From Arthrobacter sp. Alg241-R88 (lineage in GTDB: Bacteria; Actinomycetota; Actinomycetes; Actinomycetales; Micrococcaceae): a DNA stretch of 64,000 bases. Where the stretch lies: the NCBI RefSeq assembly GCF_900537115.1, contig NZ_UNRG01000004.1, positions 278,384-342,383 of the forward strand, written 5' to 3'. Positions 1 through 8,333 of the stretch are shown here, piece after piece; positions within the stretch are counted from its first letter, which is position 1; each line of letters opens with the position of its first letter. The position numbers were made by a program, and so were the translations under genes. The notes beneath the pieces are model-generated. The model was given only the letters and a program-made list of their open reading frames with translations. It ran no database searches and was not told the origin of the DNA.

Positions 1-1
1 T

Positions 2-607
2 CCATTTGGCCTGAGCGGAATAGCCGAAGGGGTAGGCAGCAATTCCAAGAATGTCAGGACGGCAGTTATGGAGGCGCTGACGGCGGCTGGAGCCCAAAGG
101 GGAGCAACTGTGGTGGGCGTTGGATACAGCCAAGGAGGGATTCACGCCATGAACCTGGCGGCAAGCGAGGAATTCCTGGCGGACTACGACCTCAAGTACG
201 TTCTCACGGCAGGGTCGCCCGTCGCCGGAATCACGCCGAATCCGGACGTGAGCACACTCCATCTTGAACACCGGACCGACTGGGTGCCGGGCACCGACGG
301 CGCACCCAACCCGGACGCCAGAAACCAGGTCACGGCCACGATGACGGATAACCTGTACGTGCAGACGGGGGAGAACGTGGGCATCGGTCCAGGCCACCAG
401 CTGAGCGGCTACCAGGACGCCGCGCGGCTAGTTTCGGCGAGCAACGATCCCTCGCTGGCCGGGTCCACTGCCGCGCTGGGGGCGGTGCTGGGAGCCGGCG
501 GGGCAGCCACCGCTACCCGCTTTTCCCTGGCCCGGATCAAGGCTCCCACGCCAAATCTCCATGCGGCAGACACCCGCAGGCAGGAGCGTGGCTATGGCGG
601 ACGCTAG
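2..607 (+). CDS. Serine alpha/beta-hydrolase-like protein, 5'-truncated by window edge
   Basis: The reading frame is open from base 2 and ends at TAG 605-607, so the gene starts before the window; the internal ATG at 68 is not convincing as the true start. The visible part carries GYSQGG, a nucleophile-elbow motif (G-x-S-x-G) of alpha/beta hydrolases, followed by a strand with TAGSPVAG and later a GHQLSGY segment that may supply the catalytic His. This resembles the C-terminal half of PE-PPE/cutinase-like or lipase-like hydrolases. The end is Ala-rich with an Arg-rich tail. Substrate cannot be told. It converges with the holin-like gene on the other strand. Confidence 0.6.
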   Translation, partial: PFGLSGIAEGVGSNSKNVRTAVMEALTAAGAQRGATVVGVGYSQGGIHAMNLAASEEFLADYDLKYVLTAGSPVAGITPNPDVSTLHLEHRTDWVPGTDGAPNPDARNQVTATMTDNLYVQTGENVGIGPGHQLSGYQDAARLVSASNDPSLAGSTAALGAVLGAGGAATATRFSLARIKAPTPNLHAADTRRQERGYGGR

Positions 608-666
608 CCAGGCCGGGAAGCGACAAAGTTCACCTGCAGTGCGCACAGCGCGCCCCGGGAATTCAG

Positions 667-1089
667 CTACCTTCGGGTTCCAGCAATCCGGCCGGCCACC
701 AGTGAGATCAGCGTGATGATGATCGCCGCGAAAACAGCAGTCCAGAAAAAGGAGTCGATGGTGAAGTGCACCGGCGTGTAGCTGCTGATCCAGGAGGTCA
801 GGTAGAGCATCGCCGCGTTGATGACGATAGTGAACAGGCCGAGGGTCAGGATGGTGATGGGCAGCGCGAGGAGGCTCACCAGCGGGCGTACCAAGGCGTT
901 CACCAAACCGAAGATGGCGCCGATGAACAAGTAGGCGAGGACTATCCCAGCGGTGTCCGTCCCCTGCGTCACGCCGGTTTTTGCCACTGCGTCCGTGGCT
1001 GCAGAACTGGAAATCTCCAGCCCAGGCAGGATCCAGCTGGCCACCCAGAGGGCGAGGGCGTTGATCAGTACCCGGGCAATCAGTCGCAT
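667..1089 (-). CDS. Phage-holin-4 superfamily membrane protein
   Basis: About 140 residues with four hydrophobic segments: an N-terminal one (LINALALWVASWILPGL), a central pair around GIVLAYLFIGAIFGLVNALVRP and LPITILTLGLFTIVINAAML, and a last one near the C-terminus. The pattern I-L-P-G-L, then N-A-L-V-R-P, then T-L-G-L-F is typical of the phage_holin_4_2 family, small integral membrane proteins found widely in bacterial chromosomes and not restricted to phages. I prefer the Met at 1089 (MRLIARV) over the upstream one at 1107 because it begins the amphipathic/hydrophobic helix as in family members. No partner gene suggests a role. Confidence 0.75.
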   Translation of the reverse strand: MRLIARVLINALALWVASWILPGLEISSSAATDAVAKTGVTQGTDTAGIVLAYLFIGAIFGLVNALVRPLVSLLALPITILTLGLFTIVINAAMLYLTSWISSYTPVHFTIDSFFWTAVFAAIIITLISLVAGRIAGTRR

Positions 1090-1234
1090 GACCCAATGGT
1101 TGCACACCGCGCTGAAGGCCCCTGCGGGGGTAGCACCACAGCTTCGGCCCGTTCAGTGGGTCAGGCCCCGGCCGAGTGAAAGCGGGCGCGCGCGTGACGC
1201 CCTTCGAAAGCGTGTGTCAAATATCAACTGACCC

Positions 1235-1280
1235 TTGACAAGAAGAAAGCGTTTTCCGGATAGTTGAGAAATCGCTTTCT
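1235..1280 (+). promoter_or_regulatory. Pectin-operon promoter with two LacI-type operators
   Basis: A TTGACA box (1235-1240) is followed after 18 nt by GATAGT (1259-1264). Operator 1, GAAAGC|GTTTTC (1245-1256), lies in the spacer; operator 2, AGAAATC|GCTTTCT (1267-1280), lies just downstream of the -10. Both are near-perfect dyads centred on CG, the LacI/GalR-family style, with centres 23 bp apart. Their position would block the promoter. No LacI-family gene is in the window, so the regulator is inferred. Confidence 0.6.
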
Positions 1281-1343
1281 GACGCGCTGGCGGTTCGAGG
1301 CCGGCGCCGAAGCGTGGTTCATTCCAATGGAGGAAGAGAGATC

Positions 1344-2714
1344 ATGCGCAAGAAGATGCCCTTCGCGCCCGTATCGGTCGCCGCGGCCATCGCCGTATCC
1401 CTGCTCGCAGCCCCTGCCCATTCATTAGCATCTCCATCCCCGCAGGCGGATCCAACAGCCCAGACCGCACGCCAACCCCTTGAACGCCAAGTACTTCCCC
1501 AGAACGATGGCTGGGCAGCCTCGGGGGCCGGAACCACTGGCGGCTCGACCGCTGGGGAAGACCGGATCTACGACGTTTCCAACAAAGGACAACTCCTCGC
1601 GGCCCTCGCCACCGGCACAGAACCCAAAATCATCCGGGTCCACGGGGACATTGCTGCGAACGCCGGCGCGGACGGCGCACCGATCAGCTGTGAAGACTAC
1701 GCCAGCGGTACCGGCTACTCGCTGGCCCAGTACCTCCATGATTTCGACCCGGCCCGCTACGGAACCGCGAAAAAGCCGGAGGGCGCGCAGGAGAACGCGC
1801 GGCGACTGGCCGCATCCAAGCAGGCGGCCGCCATCCGCTGGGACATCCCCAGCAACACAACGATCGTGGGAGCCGGCCCGGACAGCAGCATCACCGGAGC
1901 GGCCCTGAGGATCAGTGGCGCCGAAAACGTCATCTTCCGGAACCTCACAGTGCGGGATGCCGCCGACTGCTTCCCCTCGTGGGACCCTACGGACGGTGCC
2001 ACCGGCAACTGGAACAGCGAGTATGACCTGCTCCAGATCATCAACGGCTCGAAGCACGTGTGGGTGGACCACTCGCACTTCACGGATGCCCCGAACCTGG
2101 ACAGCGCCCAGCCCAGCTACTTCGGCCTGCCGTACCAGGTCCACGACGGAGCGGTGGACGTCACCAACGGTTCCGACCTCGTCACGATGTCCTACAACCG
2201 GTTCTCCGAGCACGACAAGCTGCTGCTCATCGGCTCGACGGATTCGACCACCCGGGGAGACGCCGGCAAGCTGCGGGTGACCATCCACCACAACGTTTTC
2301 GAGAACGTAGGCCAGCGGGCACCCCGGGTCCGGTTTGGCCAGGTGGACGTCTACAACAACCACTTCAAGACGACTCCGGATTCGGATATCCCGTATGGCT
2401 ACACCTTCGGTGCAGGTGTTGAATCCCACCTGCACGCCGAGGCCAATGCCTTCACGCTCCCCGCGGACATCCCCGTGCAGTCCCTGATCTCCTACTTCAA
2501 GGGGAAGGTCATCACCACCAGCGGAAACGCAGTCAACGGCAAAATCATCGACCTCCGCGCCGCCTATAACGAAGCTGCGCCTGCGGACAGGCAGTTGAGC
2601 GCCGATGACACCTGGACGCCGGTACTGCGGACGCACGTCAACGCCGCCCAGGCCGTTCCCGCACTCCTGGCGGACGCCGTCGGGCCTGTCTTCACGGCGG
2701 GGGATGCCCGCTGA
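1344..2714 (+). CDS. Secreted pectate lyase, polysaccharide lyase family 1
   Basis: 456-residue secreted enzyme that cleaves polygalacturonate by beta-elimination. An N-terminal signal peptide (positive MRKK then a hydrophobic stretch ending near AHS) precedes a right-handed beta-helix domain. Family-1 signatures are clear: VWVDHSHF, then DGAVDVTNGSDLVTMSYNRF (calcium/substrate side), and RAPRVRFGQVDVYNNHF containing the catalytic Arg. The start at 1344 is chosen because GGAGG (1329-1333) is well spaced and gives a proper signal peptide; the upstream ATG at 1314 does not. The stop overlaps the next start by one base, so the two pectin enzymes are translationally coupled. Expression is probably controlled by the LacI-like operators upstream. 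Confidence 0.9.
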   Translation: MRKKMPFAPVSVAAAIAVSLLAAPAHSLASPSPQADPTAQTARQPLERQVLPQNDGWAASGAGTTGGSTAGEDRIYDVSNKGQLLAALATGTEPKIIRVHGDIAANAGADGAPISCEDYASGTGYSLAQYLHDFDPARYGTAKKPEGAQENARRLAASKQAAAIRWDIPSNTTIVGAGPDSSITGAALRISGAENVIFRNLTVRDAADCFPSWDPTDGATGNWNSEYDLLQIINGSKHVWVDHSHFTDAPNLDSAQPSYFGLPYQVHDGAVDVTNGSDLVTMSYNRFSEHDKLLLIGSTDSTTRGDAGKLRVTIHHNVFENVGQRAPRVRFGQVDVYNNHFKTTPDSDIPYGYTFGAGVESHLHAEANAFTLPADIPVQSLISYFKGKVITTSGNAVNGKIIDLRAAYNEAAPADRQLSADDTWTPVLRTHVNAAQAVPALLADAVGPVFTAGDAR

Positions 2715-4591
2715 TGCGGCGCTTCCAACCCACGCGCCGCTCACTGCTTGCCGCAGTGGCCGCCGGAGTCGTCACTGCGGCCGCGGGGCTTGCCGGGCCG
2801 GGGGTTGCCCGCTCAGAAGCCGCAGTCCGTGCCGTGGCCGTCCCGCCGCAGGCAAGAACCAAGCCCGTGATCTTCGTAGTGGGCGATTCCACGTCCTCCG
2901 CCTACCAGCACTCCGAGCGACCCCGGGCGGGCTGGGGGCAGGCCCTCCCGCTGCTGTTGGGGCCACAGGTTGACGTCTTCGACTACGCCTGGTCCGGAGC
3001 TTCGTCCAAGAGTTTCGCCGACGCCGGCCTGCTGGACGAGGTGGTGGCCTTGCTCCAGCCGGGCGACTATCTGCTCATCTCCTTCGGGCACAACGACGAG
3101 AAGGTGGAGGACCCGGCCAGGGGAACCGATCCGCAGACCACCTTCAAGGAGTACCTGCAGAAGTACATCGACCGTGCCGCCGGCCGTGGCGCGAAGGCCG
3201 TACTGGTGACGCCGGTGGAACGCCGCCGCTTCAGCGCCCTTGGCATGGCGCAGGACTCGCACGGCGCGTACCCGCAGGCCGTACGCGAACTTGCGGCGGC
3301 CACCGGGACGCCGCTGGTGGACCTCACCGCCTCCTCGAAGGACCTGTGGCAGAAGCTCGGGGCCGAGGGAACCAAGTCCCACTTCCTCTATGCCTCGCCG
3401 GGCCAGTATCCGCAGTATCCGCAAGGCGTGACCGACAATACGCATTTCCAGGCGGAAGGCGCCCTGGCCGTCGCCCGGCTGGTTGCGTCCGAACTTCGGG
3501 CACAACAAACCCTGCCGCCCGGGTACTTCCAGCACCTCGACCCCGGGCTGGATGCTCTCACTGGCATCTACTGGCCCAGCGAACGCCCCGTGGACAAGCC
3601 CACGGTCCTGGAGGTAGGCAGGGGCCAGGCGTTCCCGTCAGTCCAGGCAGCCGTGGACGCGGTGCCCACAGGCAGCACCCGCCGGACCCTCATCCGGATC
3701 CAGCCGGGCGTCTACCGGGAGGCCATCAGGGTGCCGGCCAACAAGCCAAGAATCTCGTTCCTCGGGTTGGGGGAGAAAGCGGAAGACGTGGTCCTGGTTT
3801 ACAACAACGCCTCCGGCACTCCTAAACCGGATGGCACCGGAGCCTACGGGACGGGCGGAAGCGCAAGCGTTCGGATTGACGGGCCGGACTTTATGGCTTC
3901 AAACATCACCTTCAGCAATGACTTTGACGAGGCCGCCAACCAGGACATAAAGAACCGCCAGGCGGTGGCGCTCTTCCTGACCGGAGACCGTGCCGTCCTT
4001 AACAACGTCAGGTGCCTGGGCAACCAGGACACCCTGCTGGTTGATTCCCCCTCCCGCGGGGTACAGTCGCGCTTCTTCTTTAGCGGCTGCTACATCGAAG
4101 GCGACGTGGATTTTATCTTCGGTCGAGGCACTGCAGTCTTCTCCGCAAGTGAAATCCGCTCCCTTGACCGTGGGTCCGACAGCAACAACGGCTACGTTTC
4201 GGCAGGCAGCCTGAATATCGGGATCAAGCACGGGTATCTGTTTACCGGCTGCCGCTTTGTGTCGGACGCTGCTGCCGGTTCAGTCCATTTGGGCCGCCCC
4301 TGGCATCCGAGCGGGGACGTGGACGCCATCGCGCAGGTGCTCGTCCGGGATTCCTGGCTGGGCGCGCATATTTCCGGCGCACCTTGGACGGACATGAGCG
4401 GATTCTCGTGGCGGGAAGCCCGCTTCCATGAGTTCAACAACAACGGCCCGGGGTCCCGCATCACCCCGGAGAGGCCGCAACTTGATCCGGGGCTGGCACA
4501 AGAGTTCACGCTGGAGGCGTATCTCCGGGGAACCGACGGTTGGGCTCCCCAGCTGGCGGGCAGCCGGTCCGACAGCACTTCACGGGTGTAG
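2714..4591 (+). CDS. Fused rhamnogalacturonan acetylesterase (CE12-like) and pectin methylesterase (CE8)
   Basis: 625-residue exported two-domain esterase. Residues 1-40 form a Tat/Sec-type signal (TRRS then hydrophobic). The N-terminal SGNH domain has the block I Ser in GDSTSS (about residue 57), GHND (about 125-128) and the block V D-x-x-H in DNTHF (about 241-244), as in rhamnogalacturonan acetylesterases. From about residue 300 a pectinesterase beta-helix follows, with GNQDTLL (about 436), GDVDFIFGRG holding the catalytic Asp (about 466) and LGRPWHP (about 526). The protein should remove both acetyl and methyl esters from pectin, which opens it to the upstream pectate lyase. Start overlaps the lyase stop (TGATG). 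The fusion of both esterases is notable. Confidence 0.88.
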   Translation: MRRFQPTRRSLLAAVAAGVVTAAAGLAGPGVARSEAAVRAVAVPPQARTKPVIFVVGDSTSSAYQHSERPRAGWGQALPLLLGPQVDVFDYAWSGASSKSFADAGLLDEVVALLQPGDYLLISFGHNDEKVEDPARGTDPQTTFKEYLQKYIDRAAGRGAKAVLVTPVERRRFSALGMAQDSHGAYPQAVRELAAATGTPLVDLTASSKDLWQKLGAEGTKSHFLYASPGQYPQYPQGVTDNTHFQAEGALAVARLVASELRAQQTLPPGYFQHLDPGLDALTGIYWPSERPVDKPTVLEVGRGQAFPSVQAAVDAVPTGSTRRTLIRIQPGVYREAIRVPANKPRISFLGLGEKAEDVVLVYNNASGTPKPDGTGAYGTGGSASVRIDGPDFMASNITFSNDFDEAANQDIKNRQAVALFLTGDRAVLNNVRCLGNQDTLLVDSPSRGVQSRFFFSGCYIEGDVDFIFGRGTAVFSASEIRSLDRGSDSNNGYVSAGSLNIGIKHGYLFTGCRFVSDAAAGSVHLGRPWHPSGDVDAIAQVLVRDSWLGAHISGAPWTDMSGFSWREARFHEFNNNGPGSRITPERPQLDPGLAQEFTLEAYLRGTDGWAPQLAGSRSDSTSRV

Positions 4592-4741
4592 GGTCCACCG
4601 AACAGGGAGCGGAGAAGGAGCAGGTGGCCGGACGGGGCCGCGCTTGGCGCCCATCCGGCTGCCCGTCCCACTAAGGCAGCGGGTGCGACCCTGCCCGGAT
4701 GCCGCCTTCCGTCCCGCGGCTGGAGAAGTAGGCTGGTTTGC

Positions 4742-5860
4742 ATGACTTCACCAGATACCCTCGCCGGGGGCATCCAGCCGCGCCCTGTGGTGGCAAAGCT
4801 GCCCCGCTACGCCGCTGGCAAACCCCCCGTCGCCGTGGACGGACTGACCAGTTACAAGCTGTCTTCAAACGAAAACCCCTTGCCCCCGATCCCGGCGGTC
4901 ATTGAGGCGATTGCACGGCAGGCGGACTTCAACCGCTACCCTGATCCGCTGAGCAGCAGGCTTCGCACAGAACTCGCCGCGTTCCTCGATGTTCCCGCCG
5001 AAGACATCGTCACTGGCGCCGGCAGCCTGGGCGCCCTGAACCAACTCCTGGCCGCGTTCGCCGGGCGGAACGAAGACGGCAAGCCCGATGAAGTCATCTA
5101 CGCCTGGCGCTCCTTCGAGGCCTACCCCATCAGTGTTGGCCTCTCCGGCGCGGAAGGCGTCCCGGTTCCGCTTGCTGCCGGCGGCCGCCACGACCTCAAG
5201 GCCATGGCGGCGGCAGTCACGGCCCGCACCAAGGTGATCCTCCTGTGCACCCCCAACAATCCCACCGGTCCTGCCCTGGCTGCGGCCGAAACAGAAGCGT
5301 TTATCCGGTCCGTCCCGTCTGACGTTGTGGTGGTAGTTGACGAGGCCTACCAGGAGTTCGTGCGGGCGGCTGATGCCGTGGATGGGATTGCGCTGTACCG
5401 CAAGTACCCCAACGTTATTGTGCTCCGGACCTTCTCGAAGGCACACGGGCTTGCCGGCCTCCGGGTGGGCTACAGTATTTCCAATCCCGTGCTGACCCAA
5501 CACCTTAGGGTTGCAGCCACACCGTTCGCCGTGTCGCAGATTGCAGAAACTGCCGCAATTGTTTCGCTGCAAAATTACCCGCAAGTTGTGGAGAGGGTAC
5601 AAAGACTGGTGGACGAACGGGAGCGCGTCACGGCAGGCCTGCGGAGCCTCGGCTGGAGTGTTCCAGATGCCCAGGGCAACTTCGTCTGGCTGGATCTTGG
5701 CGCTGACAGCGCCGGGTTCGCCGAACTGGCTTCCACGCAGGCTTTGTCCGTAAGGGCCTTTGCCGGCGAAGGCGTTCGCGTCAGCGTCGGGGAGGAAGAG
5801 GCCAATACGCGTTTTCTCGCTCTGTGTGCGAACTATACAAAGGCCCCGCGCGCTTCCTAG
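4742..5860 (+). CDS. Histidinol-phosphate / aromatic amino-acid aminotransferase (HisC family)
   Basis: 372-residue PLP-dependent fold-type I transaminase. Features: YKLSSNENPLPP near the N-terminus, GAGSLGAL phosphate-cup region, CTPNNPTGPAL, the Asp/Tyr pair in VDEAYQEF, and the Schiff-base Lys in RTFSKAHGLAGLR. Actinobacteria often have a second HisC-like enzyme (Pat) working on phenylalanine/aromatic oxoacids; lack of his genes nearby and position before the Bkd operon favour that over histidine biosynthesis, but sequence inspection cannot decide. No strong ribosome site; a TAGGCT box (4729-4734) ends 7 nt before ATG, suggesting a leaderless message. It has its own promoter separate from the pectin genes. 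Confidence 0.82.
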   Translation: MTSPDTLAGGIQPRPVVAKLPRYAAGKPPVAVDGLTSYKLSSNENPLPPIPAVIEAIARQADFNRYPDPLSSRLRTELAAFLDVPAEDIVTGAGSLGALNQLLAAFAGRNEDGKPDEVIYAWRSFEAYPISVGLSGAEGVPVPLAAGGRHDLKAMAAAVTARTKVILLCTPNNPTGPALAAAETEAFIRSVPSDVVVVVDEAYQEFVRAADAVDGIALYRKYPNVIVLRTFSKAHGLAGLRVGYSISNPVLTQHLRVAATPFAVSQIAETAAIVSLQNYPQVVERVQRLVDERERVTAGLRSLGWSVPDAQGNFVWLDLGADSAGFAELASTQALSVRAFAGEGVRVSVGEEEANTRFLALCANYTKAPRAS

Positions 5861-5885
5861 CACTTAACAAGTAGCCCCGCGATTA

Positions 5886-5961
5886 CTTACTGAAGATAAA
5901 GTTAGGATCAGTAAGCCATATATATGCCGCCGGAGGAATCTATTCCTCTTGAGGCATATAT
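5886..5961. promoter_or_regulatory. Two stacked perfect dyads upstream of the bkd operon
   Basis: Dyad 1: CTTACTGA (5886-5893) and TCAGTAAG (5908-5915), perfect 8-bp arms 14 nt apart. Dyad 2: outer arms ATATATGCC (5920-5928) and GGCATATAT (5953-5961) enclosing GAGGAAT (5933-5939) and ATTCCTC (5942-5948), all perfect. No T-run follows, so a terminator is unlikely. They lie between the aminotransferase stop and the bkdA start at 6009 and look like operator sites or a 5'-leader hairpin. Confidence 0.55.
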
Positions 5962-6008
5962 CCCAGCGACATTGCATTGCATCCGGATGCGGCAAGCAAG
6001 GAGACGGT

Positions 6009-7286
6009 ATGGGCACACATCTGCCTGCCACCGAGTTCGACGGAACAGCTGTAGACGATCAGCGTGAGGCTGATGCCGAAGCCGTGATGGGAGAGCCTCC
6101 GGCGCAGATGGTCCAGCTCCTCGGCCCCGACGGGAAACTGGGTTTTGATCCGGTCTTCACCGGCTACGCAGAAAAGCTCACCGCGGAGAAGCTCCGCGGG
6201 CTCTACGCGGACATGGCCGCAATCCGCCGGTTCGACGTCGAAGCAACAGCCTTGCAGCGCCAGGGCCAGTTGGCGCTCTGGGTTCCGTTGACCGGCCAGG
6301 AAGCCGCCCAGATCGGTTCTGGCCGGGCCAGCCAGCCGCAGGACTACATCTTCCCTACGTACCGGGAGCATGGCGTGGCCTGGACCCGCAATGTGGACCT
6401 GGCCGAGCTGCTGCGCCAGTTCCGCGGCGTCTCCAACGGCGGATGGAACCCGAAGGACACCAACTTCCACCTCTACACCCTGGTCCTGGCGGCCCAGACG
6501 CTCCACGCGGTGGGCTATGCCATGGGCATTCAGCGGGACCAGAAGCTTGCAGCCTCCAGTGCCGCGGTAGTCCGCTCCGACGGCCAAGACAACGGGGCTG
6601 CCGCCCCGGACGCCGCGGTGATCGCCTACTTCGGCGACGGCGCCAGCTCGGAGGGTGACGTCCACGAGTCCATGGTGTTCGCCTCCTCCTACAACGCGCC
6701 GGTTGTTTTCTTCTGCCAGAACAACCACTGGGCCATCTCCGTCCCCACCAACGTGCAAACACGCGTGCCTCTGTCCAACCGGGCCAAGGGGTACGGCTTC
6801 CCTGGCATCAGGGTGGACGGCAATGACGTCATCGCCGTCCATGCCGTCACCGAGTGGGCACTGGAGCACGCACGCCAGGGCAAGGGCCCGGTCCTGATCG
6901 AGGCCTTCACGTACAGGGTTGGTGCTCACACGACGGCGGACGACCCCACCAAGTACCGCGAGTCGGAGGAGGAGGACGCCTGGCGGGCCAAGGATCCGCT
7001 GAAGCGCCTGGAGAAGTACCTGCGCGCCGAAGGCCTGGCCGACGAGGCGTTCTTCGCCAAGGTGAAAGCCGACGGGGACGAGCTCGCAGCCTACGTCCGG
7101 CGCACCACCCATGACCTGGAAACCCCGGATATCCGGTCCGCCTTCGCCAATACTTACGTGGAGGCCCACCCGCTGGTGGCAGAGGAACTGGCCTGGTTCG
7201 AGGAGTACTCAGCGGGTTTTGCAACTGAAGAAGAACCCGCCCGGCAGGCAGTAACAGCCCAGGCATCCCAAGAGGCAGGCCACTGA
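6009..7286 (+). CDS. bkdA: 2-oxoacid dehydrogenase E1 alpha subunit (branched-chain type)
   Basis: 425-residue thiamine-diphosphate enzyme subunit that decarboxylates 2-oxoacids and passes the acyl group to lipoyl-E2. The ThDP motif begins GDGASSEGDVHESM and ends near NNHWAIS; the phosphorylation-loop-like segment YRVGAHTTADDPTKYR is present. AAGGAG lies 6-7 nt before ATG 6009, deciding the start over the upstream in-frame ATG at 5949. High-GC actinobacteria normally use AceE for pyruvate, so a split E1 with its own E2 more probably serves branched-chain oxoacids; such genes are often annotated as pyruvate dehydrogenase. The stop overlaps the E1 beta start by one base. Confidence 0.85.
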   Translation: MGTHLPATEFDGTAVDDQREADAEAVMGEPPAQMVQLLGPDGKLGFDPVFTGYAEKLTAEKLRGLYADMAAIRRFDVEATALQRQGQLALWVPLTGQEAAQIGSGRASQPQDYIFPTYREHGVAWTRNVDLAELLRQFRGVSNGGWNPKDTNFHLYTLVLAAQTLHAVGYAMGIQRDQKLAASSAAVVRSDGQDNGAAAPDAAVIAYFGDGASSEGDVHESMVFASSYNAPVVFFCQNNHWAISVPTNVQTRVPLSNRAKGYGFPGIRVDGNDVIAVHAVTEWALEHARQGKGPVLIEAFTYRVGAHTTADDPTKYRESEEEDAWRAKDPLKRLEKYLRAEGLADEAFFAKVKADGDELAAYVRRTTHDLETPDIRSAFANTYVEAHPLVAEELAWFEEYSAGFATEEEPARQAVTAQASQEAGH

Positions 7287-8266
7287 TGACCACCATGACC
7301 ATCGCCAAGGCCATCAATGAGGGCCTTCGCACCGCACTCACTGACAACCCCAAGTCGCTGCTGATGGGAGAAGACATCGGCGCCCTGGGCGGTGTGTACC
7401 GTGTGACGGACGGCCTGATCGGCGAGTTCGGCCCGGACCGCGTAGTGGACACCCCGCTGGCCGAATCCGGCATCATCGGCACGGCCATCGGCCTCGCATT
7501 GCGCGGCTACACCCCGGTTTGTGAAATCCAGTTCGACGGATTCGTTTTCCCGGGTTTCAACCAGATCACCACCCAGCTGGCCAAGATGCACGCGCGCAGC
7601 AACGGCAACCTCACCGTTCCCGTGGTCATCCGCATCCCGTACGGCGGAGGCATTGGCTCTGTGGAGCACCACTCGGAATCTCCCGAAGCGCTTTTCGCCC
7701 ACACGGCTGGCCTGCGGATTATCACCCCGTCCAACCCGCACGACGCCTACTGGATGATCCAGCAGGCGGTCGACTGCCAGGACCCCGTGATCATCTTCGA
7801 GCCCAAACGCCGTTACTGGCTCAAGGGAGAGGTCGACGTCGAGGCACCCGGCCTGGCGGAGGACCCCTTCAAGGCCCACGTGCTCCGGGCCGGGACGGAC
7901 GCCACCATCGTGGCCTACGGACCGCTGGTGCCCGTGGCGCTGGCCGCGGCGAACGCCGCAGAGGAGGACGGACGCAGCGTTGAGGTCATCGACCTGCGCT
8001 CCATCTCGCCCCTGGACTTCGATACCGTCACAGCCTCGGTGAAAAAGACCGGACGGCTCATTGTGGCCCACGAGGCACCCACCTTCGGTGGAATCGGCGG
8101 CGAAATCGCTGCCCGGATCAGTGAGCGGGCGTTCCATTCCCTGGAGGCGCCGGTGATCCGCGTAGGAGGCTTCCACATGCCCTATCCGGTTGCCAAGGTG
8201 GAGGAAGACTACCTTCCGGACATCGACCGCATCCTCGAGGCGCTGGACCGCGCCCTCTCCTACTGA
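7286..8266 (+). CDS. bkdB: 2-oxoacid dehydrogenase E1 beta subunit (branched-chain type)
   Basis: 326-residue transketolase-like subunit. Family signs: [15 protein letters not shown], the E1-beta signature [50 protein letters not shown] and a transketolase C-domain with [12 protein letters not shown] and [15 protein letters not shown]. It pairs with the alpha subunit as an a2b2 heterotetramer. The start ATG 7286 overlaps the alpha stop, so co-translation is expected. Confidence 0.87.
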   Translation: MTTMTIAKAINEGLRTALTDNPKSLLMGEDIGALGGVYRVTDGLIGEFGPDRVVDTPLAESGIIGTAIGLALRGYTPVCEIQFDGFVFPGFNQITTQLAKMHARSNGNLTVPVVIRIPYGGGIGSVEHHSESPEALFAHTAGLRIITPSNPHDAYWMIQQAVDCQDPVIIFEPKRRYWLKGEVDVEAPGLAEDPFKAHVLRAGTDATIVAYGPLVPVALAAANAAEEDGRSVEVIDLRSISPLDFDTVTASVKKTGRLIVAHEAPTFGGIGGEIAARISERAFHSLEAPVIRVGGFHMPYPVAKVEEDYLPDIDRILEALDRALSY

Positions 8267-8333
8267 GCCGCCGCATCCTTTCCGCCCGCTTCCGTTTCCC
8301 AACAGCAGCCGGGCTTCCCGAACCGAGGACACC

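Noticed and set aside
667..1089. Holin-like protein as evidence of a prophage
   Set aside because: The family is common in bacterial chromosomes and no other phage genes are near.
428..1105. Long minus-strand frame overlapping the holin-like gene
   Set aside because: Arg/His/Pro-rich shadow of the real genes on both strands, no family pattern.
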